Source of the DNA: Thermaceae bacterium
GTDB taxonomy: Bacteria > Deinococcota > Deinococci > Deinococcales > Thermaceae
Direction of reading: 5' to 3'
Length of the DNA stretch: 43,748 nt
NCBI GenBank assembly: GCA_015478585.1
Contig: JADMIM010000022.1
Coordinates: 1-43,748 of the forward strand
Of the stretch, positions 7,135 through 13,362 are shown piece by piece; position 1 is the stretch's first letter, and every line of letters starts with the position of its first letter. A program made the translations under genes and the position numbers. The notes below the pieces were generated by a model, which saw nothing but the letters and a program-made list of their open reading frames with translations, had not been told where the DNA came from and made no database searches.

Positions 7135-7869
7135 GTGGAAGCCATCGTGCTTGCTGGGGGTAAACCCAGCGACCCCTTAGCCCAGCGCTTCTCGGTAGCG
7201 GCCAAGACCTTAGTACCCTATAAGGGACGGCCCTTGGTTGAATACACCCTGGAATCCCTCACCCAGTCGGGGCTCGAGGTCATATTCGTGGGGCCAAAGG
7301 CCAGCCTCTACCCTTCGCCCAAACAGTCGCTGCCCGACCGGGGCGGCATCATCGAAAACCTCGAGGCCGGTTTGGGGGTAGCCAGCGCTAACCAGGTTCT
7401 GGTGGCTACCGGCGATATGCCCTTCCTGACCCCCGAGGCCGTGCGCTGGGTGCTGAACAACGCACCACAGGCCGGATTCGTGTACTGCGTGATTGCCAAA
7501 GAAACCATCGAAAAACGCTTCCCTGGAATGCGCCGCACCTATGCTAGGGTGCGCGAGGGCTCGTTTACCGGGGGAAACATCGTCCTGATAGACAAAGCGC
7601 TCTTTTATAGCGCCCTGCCGCTCTTGAAGCGGGCGCTGGCTTTGCGCAAGCAGCCCCTGGCCCTGGCCCAGATGGTCGGATTTGGCACCTTGCTGCAAGT
7701 GGTTCTGGGCCTGGCTGCAATTCCTGGCCTCGAGACCAGAGTTTCGCAGATTCTGGGGGTTCCGGCCCGTGCCCTAGTGACCCCCTACGCCGAGGTCGGG
7801 GTGGATATTGATAAGGAAGAGGATCTGGTTTGGCTCGAGGAGCCGCCGAGCGCAAAGAGTAGTCAGTAG
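7135..7869 (+). CDS. MobA-like NTP transferase domain protein
   Basis: About 244 residues with the nucleotidyltransferase signature at the very N-terminus: EAIVLAGGKPSD, then AAKTLVPYKGRPLVEY with the conserved Lys, and ATGDMPFLTPE with the metal-binding Asp. These features match MobA/GlmU/IspD-like enzymes that transfer a nucleotide to a phosphorylated substrate; the substrate cannot be told. The GTG at 7135 is preferred to the ATG at 7123: TATGCT (7122-7127) ends 7 nt before it, and the family's beta-strand begins right at V-E-A-I-V-L. The ATG at 7123 overlaps the proposed -10. Confidence 0.75.
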   Translation: MEAIVLAGGKPSDPLAQRFSVAAKTLVPYKGRPLVEYTLESLTQSGLEVIFVGPKASLYPSPKQSLPDRGGIIENLEAGLGVASANQVLVATGDMPFLTPEAVRWVLNNAPQAGFVYCVIAKETIEKRFPGMRRTYARVREGSFTGGNIVLIDKALFYSALPLLKRALALRKQPLALAQMVGFGTLLQVVLGLAAIPGLETRVSQILGVPARALVTPYAEVGVDIDKEEDLVWLEEPPSAKSSQ

Positions 7870-7941
7870 AGCCTGGACAAGGCAATTATTTTTCTCTTTC
7901 CAGCCTGCACTCACCTCATGGGGTAAACTGGCTCTTAGAAC

Positions 7942-8481
7942 ATGCGAACTATACGCGATTTACGTCTAGCTGGCCTGATTGCCTATCTGGCTGCCTTGAT
8001 TGCTGGGTTGCTGGCTTCGGGGTTGTTGCATTTGCTGTTTGGTCGCCGGGGGATGTTTGGTTGGGAGGGCATCAACTTCTTCGGGCTGCTCGAGGGGTTG
8101 TTGTTCTTGATCGTGTTTACCCTCTCACTCTGGATTGCCAAGCGTGCGGTCAAGGTCACGACCACCACCTTGCTCTCGGCGGGTCTGTTCGTGCCGACCT
8201 CGGCCCGCAAGATGGCTCGAGCGGTTCCGGTCATCAACGCCCTACAGTCGTTTGAGGGCAACATCGCGGTGCTCCTGGAGCACAACCAGCCGGTGGGCAT
8301 TATCGGGATTGCCGACTCGCTAGTGCCCTGGGACGAGGCCCCGGTGGTTTCGGGCCAGACTGCTGCCAGCGAACTCGGCTCGCTGTTTCGTCAGCACCAA
8401 ATTGTGTTTGTAGCCGATGGGAACCGGGTTCATGGCATGATTACCCGCGAGCGCTACTTCAAGTATCTAGGGGCCAAATGA
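7942..8481 (+). CDS. Membrane protein with C-terminal CBS-type domain
   Basis: A 179-residue protein. Two hydrophobic segments are visible, about residues 10-35 (LIAYLAALIAGLLASGLLHLLF) and 47-66 (FFGLLEGLLFLIVFTLSLWI). The rest looks like CBS motifs: FEGNIAVLLEHNQPVGIIGIAD and HQIVFVADGNRVHGMITRERYF, which usually bind adenine nucleotides. It may sense energy charge at the membrane, but there is no partner gene to support a specific role. TAAACT (7924-7929) lies 12 nt before the ATG and is a candidate -10 leaving a short leader. Confidence 0.7.
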   Translation: MRTIRDLRLAGLIAYLAALIAGLLASGLLHLLFGRRGMFGWEGINFFGLLEGLLFLIVFTLSLWIAKRAVKVTTTTLLSAGLFVPTSARKMARAVPVINALQSFEGNIAVLLEHNQPVGIIGIADSLVPWDEAPVVSGQTAASELGSLFRQHQIVFVADGNRVHGMITRERYFKYLGAK

Positions 8482-8603
8482 AAAGCGCCCTATCCGGCTG
8501 GTGTGCTCAGGTACAGTAGATAGATTTCTTGCAGAAGTCGCCGATAGCCAATAGCTACCTCCGAAATAACTGCTCGAGATGGGCTTATACCAAGCTCACT
8601 CAT

Positions 8604-8634
8604 GTAGCCGGTGGGCCTAGTGCGTTGCGGCTAC
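8604..8634. terminator. Hairpin between convergent CBS and thioredoxin genes
   Basis: GTAGCCG (8604-8610) pairs with CGGCTAC (8628-8634) across 17 nt that contain GTGGGCCTAGTGC, the core word of the mini-hairpin arrays at 9822 and 12961. There is no T tract. The position between two convergent genes suits a bidirectional terminator, but it may simply be a repeat fragment. Confidence 0.4.
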
Positions 8635-8678
8635 TTGAGCAGAGCTATTATGAAAACCGCTCTAGGGTCAATTGCTGC

Positions 8679-9011
8679 CTAGGCGGTGACCGGAATATGC
8701 TTGGAAAGTTTGGCGATAAAGTTGGCCTTGGGAGCCGCACCAACCATCACTTCTACCGGCTGGCCGCCTTTGAACAGGATGATGGTGGGAATGCTCATGA
8801 CCCGGAATTTCATGGCGGTTTGGGGGTTAGAATCCACGTCCAGCTTGGCAACGGTGAGCTTGCCATCGTAGTCCTTGGCAATATCCTCGAGCACCGGGGC
8901 TACCATCCGGCAGGGGCCGCACCACTCGGCCCAGAAGTCCACCAACACTAAGTTGTTGTCCTTGAGGGTCTGGTCGAAGTTGGTATCGTTTACCTCAACA
9001 GGTTTTGCCAT
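8679..9011 (-). CDS. trxA: Thioredoxin
   Basis: Classic 110-residue thioredoxin, a cytoplasmic disulfide reductase and likely electron donor to peroxidases such as Bcp. The active site WCGPC sits in DFWAEWCGPCRMVAP (about residues 26-40), cis-Pro in IPTIILFKGG (about 75-84). An open frame extends upstream, but the ATG at 9011 has AGAGG 9 nt before it and gives the family length. Confidence 0.95.
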   Translation of the reverse strand: MAKPVEVNDTNFDQTLKDNNLVLVDFWAEWCGPCRMVAPVLEDIAKDYDGKLTVAKLDVDSNPQTAMKFRVMSIPTIILFKGGQPVEVMVGAAPKANFIAKLSKHIPVTA

Positions 9012-9070
9012 ATCAAAACACCTCTCAAGCTCCCACTCTAGCACCACAGCTAGGGCTAGCAGGGTTCTAG

Positions 9071-9083
9071 TACACTTTTTATA
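9071..9083 (+). promoter_or_regulatory. Leaderless-type -10 for the DUF309 gene
   Basis: TACACT (9071-9076) is followed by 7 nt and the GTG start at 9084. No ribosome site is present. Confidence 0.6.
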
Positions 9084-9422
9084 GTGCAAAGAATGGCCTT
9101 GCTGGGTACGCCGGAATACATAACCGCCCTCAAGCTCTGGCAAAAGGGGGAGTTCTGGGAAGTTCACGAGGCCCTCGAGCCCCTCTGGATGCGGCTTTCC
9201 GGGCCAGAGCGCGAGCTTACGCAGGGAATTATCCTGCTGGCCGCCGCACTGCACAAAGCCGCCTCGAGCCCCACCGGTGGTTGGCGCAACTTTCATAAAG
9301 CCTTGCGGCATCTGGACGGGCTTTCCGATGGGTTTGCTGGGGTGCGGGTAGTAGCACTGATCAATGAAGTAAGGAGGGCCTTGGAAAACCCTCCTTATCC
9401 ACCGAAATTTCCTGTTCTGTAG
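9084..9422 (+). CDS. DUF309 family protein
   Basis: A 112-residue all-helical protein with the DUF309 signature: FWEVHEALEPLWMRL and GIILLAAALHKA, plus WRNFHKALRHL. The conserved Glu and His residues suggest a metal or small-molecule site, but the function is unknown. Start GTG at 9084 fits the leaderless -10 just upstream. It converges on the YegP-like gene with 8 nt between the stops. Confidence 0.85.
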   Translation: MQRMALLGTPEYITALKLWQKGEFWEVHEALEPLWMRLSGPERELTQGIILLAAALHKAASSPTGGWRNFHKALRHLDGLSDGFAGVRVVALINEVRRALENPPYPPKFPVL

Positions 9423-9430
9423 GGGTTGGA

Positions 9431-9769
9431 TTATTTTTTGGTCGCGTCCTCGAGGGCCGCCCCTGGAGCGTTGTGCATTACCGACTCGATCCCGTTTTCC
9501 ATTGCACTCGAGCTGGAATACATCTCGCTGCGCCCAATCTCGAGGCCGTTGGCCGCTTTGAGAACAAAATAGGGGCTACCGTCTTTGGCCGTGTGCTTCT
9601 CGAAATGGGCAGCGATGGCGGAGTTTTTCTTAACCGACTCGATCCCGTTTATGGCACTTTCATGGGTTTTGTACATCTGGCTGGTGAGAATTGCCTGACC
9701 GTTGCCCGCGTGCAGGTTAAACATAAATTCCCCGTTATGACTGTGCTTGAGTACAAACTTGCCTGCCAT
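9431..9769 (-). CDS. YegP family protein (two DUF1508 repeats)
   Basis: A 112-residue protein built of two similar halves, each with a small beta-hairpin unit: FVLKHSHNGEFMFNLHAGNGQ and later YFVLKAANGLEIGRSEMYSSS. The paired GIESVK / GIESVM segments show the internal duplication typical of YegP (UPF0339). Function unknown. A strong AGGAGGT precedes the ATG at 9769; a GTG two codons upstream overlaps this site and is less likely. Confidence 0.88.
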   Translation of the reverse strand: MAGKFVLKHSHNGEFMFNLHAGNGQAILTSQMYKTHESAINGIESVKKNSAIAAHFEKHTAKDGSPYFVLKAANGLEIGRSEMYSSSSAMENGIESVMHNAPGAALEDATKK

Positions 9770-9821
9770 GAACACCTCCTGAAGTTTTGGATTTGACCCA
9801 AAACACTATACCCCTAGGGGG

Positions 9822-9907
9822 TGGCCGTAGGCCATACCGGCTCGCACGGGCAAAGCCCGGCCCTGTGGGCCTAGTGCTCGCACGGGCCAAGCCCGGCCCT
9901 GTGGGCC
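9822..9907. repeat. Array of mini-hairpins with 3-nt loops (array I)
   Basis: Five back-to-back hairpins, each with a 5-bp stem and a 3-nt loop: TGGCC-gta-GGCCA, CGGGC-aaa-GCCCG, GGCCC-tgt-GGGCC, CGGGC-caa-GCCCG, GGCCC-tgt-GGGCC. The last four form two tandem 36-bp units. The same units occur in reverse orientation at 13153-13201. The array lies between the divergent YegP-like and VOC genes. The bases after it (9939-9960) share CAACGTCAATGAAG and GCGATA with the right edge of the second array. Confidence 0.8.
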
Positions 9908-10117
9908 TAGTGCTCTGCCCGTAACCTAGAGGGGAACCAACGTCAATGAAGACTGCGATAATCTCCTATTATTAGAGCGGTTTTCGAAAAGAATCTTGGG
10001 GTAGCCTGGGCCTATTTACTGTGCTCATCTGAGCAGAGAACCGCGATAAGACTTGGCTTATGCAATTCTGAGCACCCTGTGTTATGCTATTTGCGTAATA
10101 AAAAGGAGGTTTTACTG

Positions 10118-10522
10118 ATGATTACTCGAGTCACCCATGCCACCTGCTATGTCCGCGATGAGGAAGAGGCCCTGAAGTTTTACCGCGACGTGCTTGGTTT
10201 CGAGGTAAGCAACGACTCCTCGATGGGCGAAAACCGCCGCTGGCTCACGGTGAGCACGCCGGGTCAGCGGGACTTCGAGCTGGTGTTGTACAACCCCTAT
10301 ACCTGGCTCGAGGGCGAGGCCCAGCAAAAAGCCTTGGGGCAGATTGGCAGCCAGGCCATGACGGTCTTGGCCACCGACGACATGGACGGCCTCTACGCCA
10401 AACTCAAGGCGCACCGCGTCAAGCTTGATACCGAAATCGGCCAGCAGCCTTGGGGACGCGACTTATCTTTCCGCGACCTCTACGGCAACGCCATTTACGT
10501 AGTGGAACCGTCCAAAGGATAG
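10118..10522 (+). CDS. VOC (glyoxalase/bleomycin-resistance/dioxygenase) superfamily protein
   Basis: A 134-residue vicinal-oxygen-chelate fold protein. It begins ITRVTHATCYVRDEEEALKFYRDVLGFEV, with a candidate metal ligand His7, and ends FRDLYGNAIYVVEP with a Glu near the usual last ligand position. The substrate is unknown; similar proteins include glyoxalases and antibiotic-resistance proteins. The ATG at 10118 is chosen because a strong AAAGGAGG lies 8 nt upstream; TATGCT (10083-10088) may be the -10. 62-bp copy C follows. Confidence 0.88.
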   Translation: MITRVTHATCYVRDEEEALKFYRDVLGFEVSNDSSMGENRRWLTVSTPGQRDFELVLYNPYTWLEGEAQQKALGQIGSQAMTVLATDDMDGLYAKLKAHRVKLDTEIGQQPWGRDLSFRDLYGNAIYVVEPSKG

Positions 10523-10544
10523 GCCGCAGGGTGATGGTGGGCCC

Positions 10545-10583
10545 AGAGCTAAAGTCAAAGACAAAAATGCAAAGAGCCTTAAA
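10545..10583. repeat. Degenerate heptamer array, left of copy C
   Basis: Units such as AGAGCTA, AAGTCAA, AGACAAA, AATGCAA, AGAGCC follow a 7-bp period leading into the 62-bp core. Weaker than the other arrays. Confidence 0.5.
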
Positions 10584-10633
10584 GCTACACCGGGACAGCC
10601 TAATTGCCCCATCAAGAAACACCGTCTGGGACG
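10572..10633 (+). repeat. 62-bp dispersed element, copy C
   Basis: Nearly identical to copy A (only two or three differences in 62 bp) but on the plus strand, directly 3' of the VOC gene. The following 80 bp are also nearly the same as in copy A, so A and C are probably recent duplicates. Confidence 0.88.
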
Positions 10634-10647
10634 GGGTTAGTGTTTTT
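10617..10647 (+). terminator. Terminator-like hairpin of copy C
   Basis: Outer arms AAACAC / GTGTTT enclose CCGTC-TGG-GACGG and run into TTTTT. It can end the VOC transcript. Confidence 0.6.
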
Positions 10648-10655
10648 AGGTCGTT

Positions 10656-10739
10656 GGCTTTAAGCCTTTAGCTTTCGGCCTTGGACATTCGACGTTTTTA
10701 CCCTTGGCGTTTAGCTCTCTGTCCTCTGCTCCTTAGCTC
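10656..10739. repeat. Degenerate heptamer array, right of copy C
   Basis: Twelve gap-free units: GGCTTTA, AGCCTTT, AGCTTTC, GGCCTTG, GACATTC, GACGTTT, TTACCCT, TGGCGTT, TAGCTCT, CTGTCCT, CTGCTCC, TTAGCTC. It is the inverse form of the array on the left of the core, as at copy A. Confidence 0.7.
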
Positions 10740-10762
10740 GGTGCTTCCCGCCTTCCACGGCG

Positions 10763-10774
10763 TAAACTGGATAG
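10763..10774 (+). promoter_or_regulatory. Leaderless -10 TAAACT for the asparaginase gene
   Basis: TAAACT (10763-10768) ends 6 nt before the GTG start at 10775. The same hexamer precedes pyrF, mfd and the CBS gene. Confidence 0.6.
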
Positions 10775-11770
10775 GTGAATGCCTATGTTTACAGCTATCG
10801 CGGGGGGTTGATCGAAAACCGCCACCGAGTTTCCCTGGCTATCGTCAACCCTGCGGGAAACCTGCTGGCCTATGCTGGAAACCCCGAGCTAGCCGCACAT
10901 ATGCGAAGTTCGGCCAAGCCCTTTCAGGCCCAAGCCCTGTATCAAACCGGGGCCACCGGGAAATTCGGCCTCACCCCCGAAGAACTGGCCCTGACCTGTG
11001 CCTCCCACGATGGAACCTTGCGCCACCTCGAGGTGGTGCGGGGCTACCTCGAGAAAATCGGGCTGGGGCCGGAATGCCTGGCTTGCGGAGCCCATCTGCC
11101 CTTCAACCGTGAGGCCAGGGCGGCCCTGGAAAAAGCCGGTGAGAAACCCACCGTGCTGTACAACAACTGCTCGGGAAAGCACACCGGAATGCTGGCGGCG
11201 GCCTTGGCGATGGGGGCCGAACCCAAAGGCTACGAGCAACCCCAGCATCCTGTTCAACAACTCAACCTCCAGACCCTGCGCGATTTGTCGGGAATCAACA
11301 CCATTCCCTACGGCGTGGATGGATGCAGCGTCCCAACCTTTGTGCTGCCTCTGGCCCCGGCTGCGCGGATGTTCGCGCTGTTAGCCAAACCTCTAGCCGC
11401 ACCGGAAAAATACCAGGTGGGCCTCGAGGCGGTTTATCAGGCCATGCAGGCCCACCCCGACCTGGTGGCGGGGCCGGGCGCAATAGATACCGTGCTGATG
11501 CAGAAAATCCCCTACCTCGCGGCCAAACGCGGGGCCGATGGCTACTACGGCCTGGCCCTGCGCGAGAGCAAGTGGGGGCCCATAGGGGTCACGCTGAAGG
11601 TCGAGGACGGCTCTCAGACCGCCCGCGAACCCGCCGTAATCCAGTTGCTGGAGTTGCTGGGGGCACTCTCGCCGGAAGAGCCGCTGGAGTGGCGCAGCTC
11701 ACCGGTCAAAAACGTGCGGGGCCTCGAGGTCGGGCACTACCAGGCCAAGCTCGAGCTGAGCTGGGTTTAG
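10775..11770 (+). CDS. L-asparaginase (COG4448 type)
   Basis: A 331-residue enzyme of the Rhizobium-type (thermolabile II/AnsA-like) asparaginase family that hydrolyses asparagine to aspartate and ammonia. Family motifs are MRSSAKPFQAQAL (about residues 43-55), CASHDGT (about 75-81), NCSGKHTGMLA (about 130-140) and PYGVDGCSVPTF. Conserved Cys and Lys residues of the active site are in these blocks. No signal peptide, so cytoplasmic. The GTG start gives the family N-terminus (VYSYRGGLIENRHRVS) and fits TAAACT 6 nt upstream. Confidence 0.88.
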   Translation: MNAYVYSYRGGLIENRHRVSLAIVNPAGNLLAYAGNPELAAHMRSSAKPFQAQALYQTGATGKFGLTPEELALTCASHDGTLRHLEVVRGYLEKIGLGPECLACGAHLPFNREARAALEKAGEKPTVLYNNCSGKHTGMLAAALAMGAEPKGYEQPQHPVQQLNLQTLRDLSGINTIPYGVDGCSVPTFVLPLAPAARMFALLAKPLAAPEKYQVGLEAVYQAMQAHPDLVAGPGAIDTVLMQKIPYLAAKRGADGYYGLALRESKWGPIGVTLKVEDGSQTAREPAVIQLLELLGALSPEEPLEWRSSPVKNVRGLEVGHYQAKLELSWV

Positions 11771-11773
11771 AAC

Positions 11774-11805
11774 GGCCCGGACATAACAAGTATATTTGCC
11801 GGGCC
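11774..11805. terminator. Hairpin after asparaginase gene
   Basis: GGCCCGG (11774-11780) pairs with CCGGGCC (11799-11805) across an A+T-rich loop of 18 nt, starting 4 nt after the asparaginase stop. There is no T tract, so intrinsic termination is uncertain. Confidence 0.45.
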
Positions 11806-11865
11806 TGTCTGAGCCAAGAACCGCGATATTCTGGCACGGTCTATCGCAAAGGTAGCTAGGGGCGC

Positions 11866-11878
11866 TAAACTTTAGAGC
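11866..11878 (+). promoter_or_regulatory. Leaderless -10 TAAACT for pyrF
   Basis: TAAACT (11866-11871) followed by 7 nt and the GTG start at 11879. Confidence 0.6.
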
Positions 11879-12670
11879 GTGAACGGCGAGTTTGTCCAGG
11901 AAGCGGTGGCCCGCCCGCCGCTGGTGCTGGGCGTAGACCCACGCCCCGAGCTACACGGCCAAAACCCCCTAGAGCATATCCGTAGCTATACCCTCGAGCT
12001 GCTCGAAGCCTTGGGTTCAAAAATCTGCGCGGTCAAGTTCCAGGCCGCTTTTTTCGAGGCCATAGGGCCACAGGGCTTTGCCCTGATGCATGAACTGATA
12101 GCCGGGGCCAGGGTTTTATCCGTCCCGGTAATCGTAGATGCCAAGCGCGGGGACATTGGCTCGACGGCGGAGGCTTATGCACGGGCTTACTTAGGGGCGT
12201 ATCCGGGCTCGGCCCTGACGGTGAATCCGTATCTGGGCGAGGACGCGCTCGAGCCCTTTTTCAGCGCAGCCAATCGAAATGGTGGGGCGGTGTTCGTGGT
12301 GCTCAAGACCTCTAACCCCGGCTCGGGACTGTTCCAGGACCTACCGACCTCCAGCGCAAAGCTGGTGTATCAGGTCATAGCCGAATATCTGGCCCAACAG
12401 GCCGAGAAATACCGGGTGGGTGAATGGAGTCGTATCGCTGCCGTGGTCGGAGCCACCTACCCCCAGCAAGTTCACTCTCTGCGGGCTCTGATGCCGCATT
12501 CGCTCTTTCTGCTGCCAGGGCTGGGGGTTCAGGGTGGTGAGATTATGCTGGGTGGAGGGCTGCTCAACTCGGCCTCGAGGTCGCTGTATTACCCCGGCGG
12601 CAAACCCGACCTAGACGGGGCAATTCGGCAGGCACAGACCTATCTCGAGGCCCTCAAGGAGAAGGCTTGA
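11879..12670 (+). CDS. pyrF: Orotidine 5'-phosphate decarboxylase, type 2
   Basis: Converts OMP to UMP, the last step of de novo pyrimidine synthesis. The 263-residue length and the motifs [11 protein letters not shown] (about residues 16-26), [16 protein letters not shown] (about 85-100) with the catalytic Lys and Asp, and [12 protein letters not shown] mark the type-2 subfamily (as in mycobacteria and Thermus). Phosphate-binding residues are in [12 protein letters not shown]. It stands alone, with a GTG start in leaderless context; no other pyr gene is in the window. Confidence 0.93.
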   Translation: MNGEFVQEAVARPPLVLGVDPRPELHGQNPLEHIRSYTLELLEALGSKICAVKFQAAFFEAIGPQGFALMHELIAGARVLSVPVIVDAKRGDIGSTAEAYARAYLGAYPGSALTVNPYLGEDALEPFFSAANRNGGAVFVVLKTSNPGSGLFQDLPTSSAKLVYQVIAEYLAQQAEKYRVGEWSRIAAVVGATYPQQVHSLRALMPHSLFLLPGLGVQGGEIMLGGGLLNSASRSLYYPGGKPDLDGAIRQAQTYLEALKEKA

Positions 12671-12804
12671 TAGTGCCCAAGCACCCTCCGCTGCTCGAGT
12701 TCGCCTTAACCATTCGACCCTGGCCGAGTGCTACAAAACCACCGCCTTCGACGGGATAAACCGGCTCTCGAGCTAGATGTTCTCAGCCACCAAACCACAT
12801 CCGT

Positions 12805-12851
12805 TGTCATTCTGACCCTGAGCCTAGCCGAAGGGGAAGAATCTGATGCGC
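12805..12851 (+). repeat. Inverted repeat, left copy (TGTCATTCTGA ... AGAATCTGATGC)
   Basis: Begins TGTCATTCTGA and ends AAGAATCTGATGCGC. The inverted partner is at 13264-13307. Elements of this wording (TGTCATTCTGA ... GAAGAATCT) are widespread in bacterial genomes as dispersed repeats. A third partial copy is at 22197-22264. The 134 bp between the pyrF stop and this copy show no gene; one 27-codon frame there is not recognisable. Confidence 0.65.
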
Positions 12852-12960
12852 TGTAAAGCCCGTCACGCATCGGTCATGTTAGAGCGCTCTTTATATAAAT
12901 TTAGCTAGTGGCGGTCACAAGAACTACGTTCCAGATTGACAGTTGGCTCTGCTCCCAGGT

Positions 12961-13225
12961 TAGCCGCAGAGCGGCTATGGCCTACGGCCACCCCCTCCAG
13001 GTTAGCTCGGGTAGCCGCTTTGCGGCTATGGCGCGGTGCGCCACTCCGCCCCGCAGAGCACTAGGCCCACCTGTTCCGGCAAAGCCCAGGTTACGGGCAG
13101 AGCCCGTATGGCCTACGGCCACCCCCTTGGGCGCTGTGCGCCTGTAACGGGCCGGGCTTTGCCCGTGCGAGCACTAGGCCCACAGGGCCGGGCTTGGCCC
13201 GTGCGAGCGGCTATGCGCTACGCGC
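12961..13225. repeat. Array of mini-hairpins with 3-nt loops (array II)
   Basis: At least eleven hairpins in 265 bp, each with a 4-7 bp perfect stem and a 3-nt loop: TAGCCGC-aga-GCGGCTA, TGGCC-tac-GGCCA, TAGCCGC-ttt-GCGGCTA, TGGCGC-ggt-GCGCCA, ACGGGC-aga-GCCCGT, TGGCC-tac-GGCCA, GGCGC-tgt-GCGCC, CGGGC-ttt-GCCCG, GGCCC-aca-GGGCC, CGGGC-ttg-GCCCG, GCGC-tac-GCGC. Many touch or share a base. Together with the flanking inverted copies it fills the 690-bp gap between pyrF and hrpB; I see no gene in that gap. Confidence 0.8.
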
Positions 13226-13263
13226 GCCCCTTATCAGAGTCAACGTCAATGAAGGGCGCGATA

Positions 13264-13307
13264 GGGCATCAGATTCTTCGTCGCGAAGGGCGCTCCTCAG
13301 AATGACA
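13264..13307 (-). repeat. Inverted repeat, right copy
   Basis: GGCATCAGATTCTTCG ... CTCAGAATGACA, the reverse complement of the left copy at 12805-12851 with a few differences in the middle. The pair encloses the mini-hairpin array like the ends of a small composite element. Confidence 0.65.
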
Positions 13308-13362
13308 AGGGTGGTGATTTTGTGATTTTGGGCGGGCCGCGTTGTGAAATAATAGCTCACCC

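Noticed and set aside
12671-12778. Small open frames between pyrF and the repeat region
   Set aside because: Two short frames exist (one ends DGINRLSS), but neither has a start signal or a family I recognise.
12961-13225. CRISPR array
   Set aside because: There are many palindromes but no constant repeat with regular 30-40 bp unique spacers and no cas gene.
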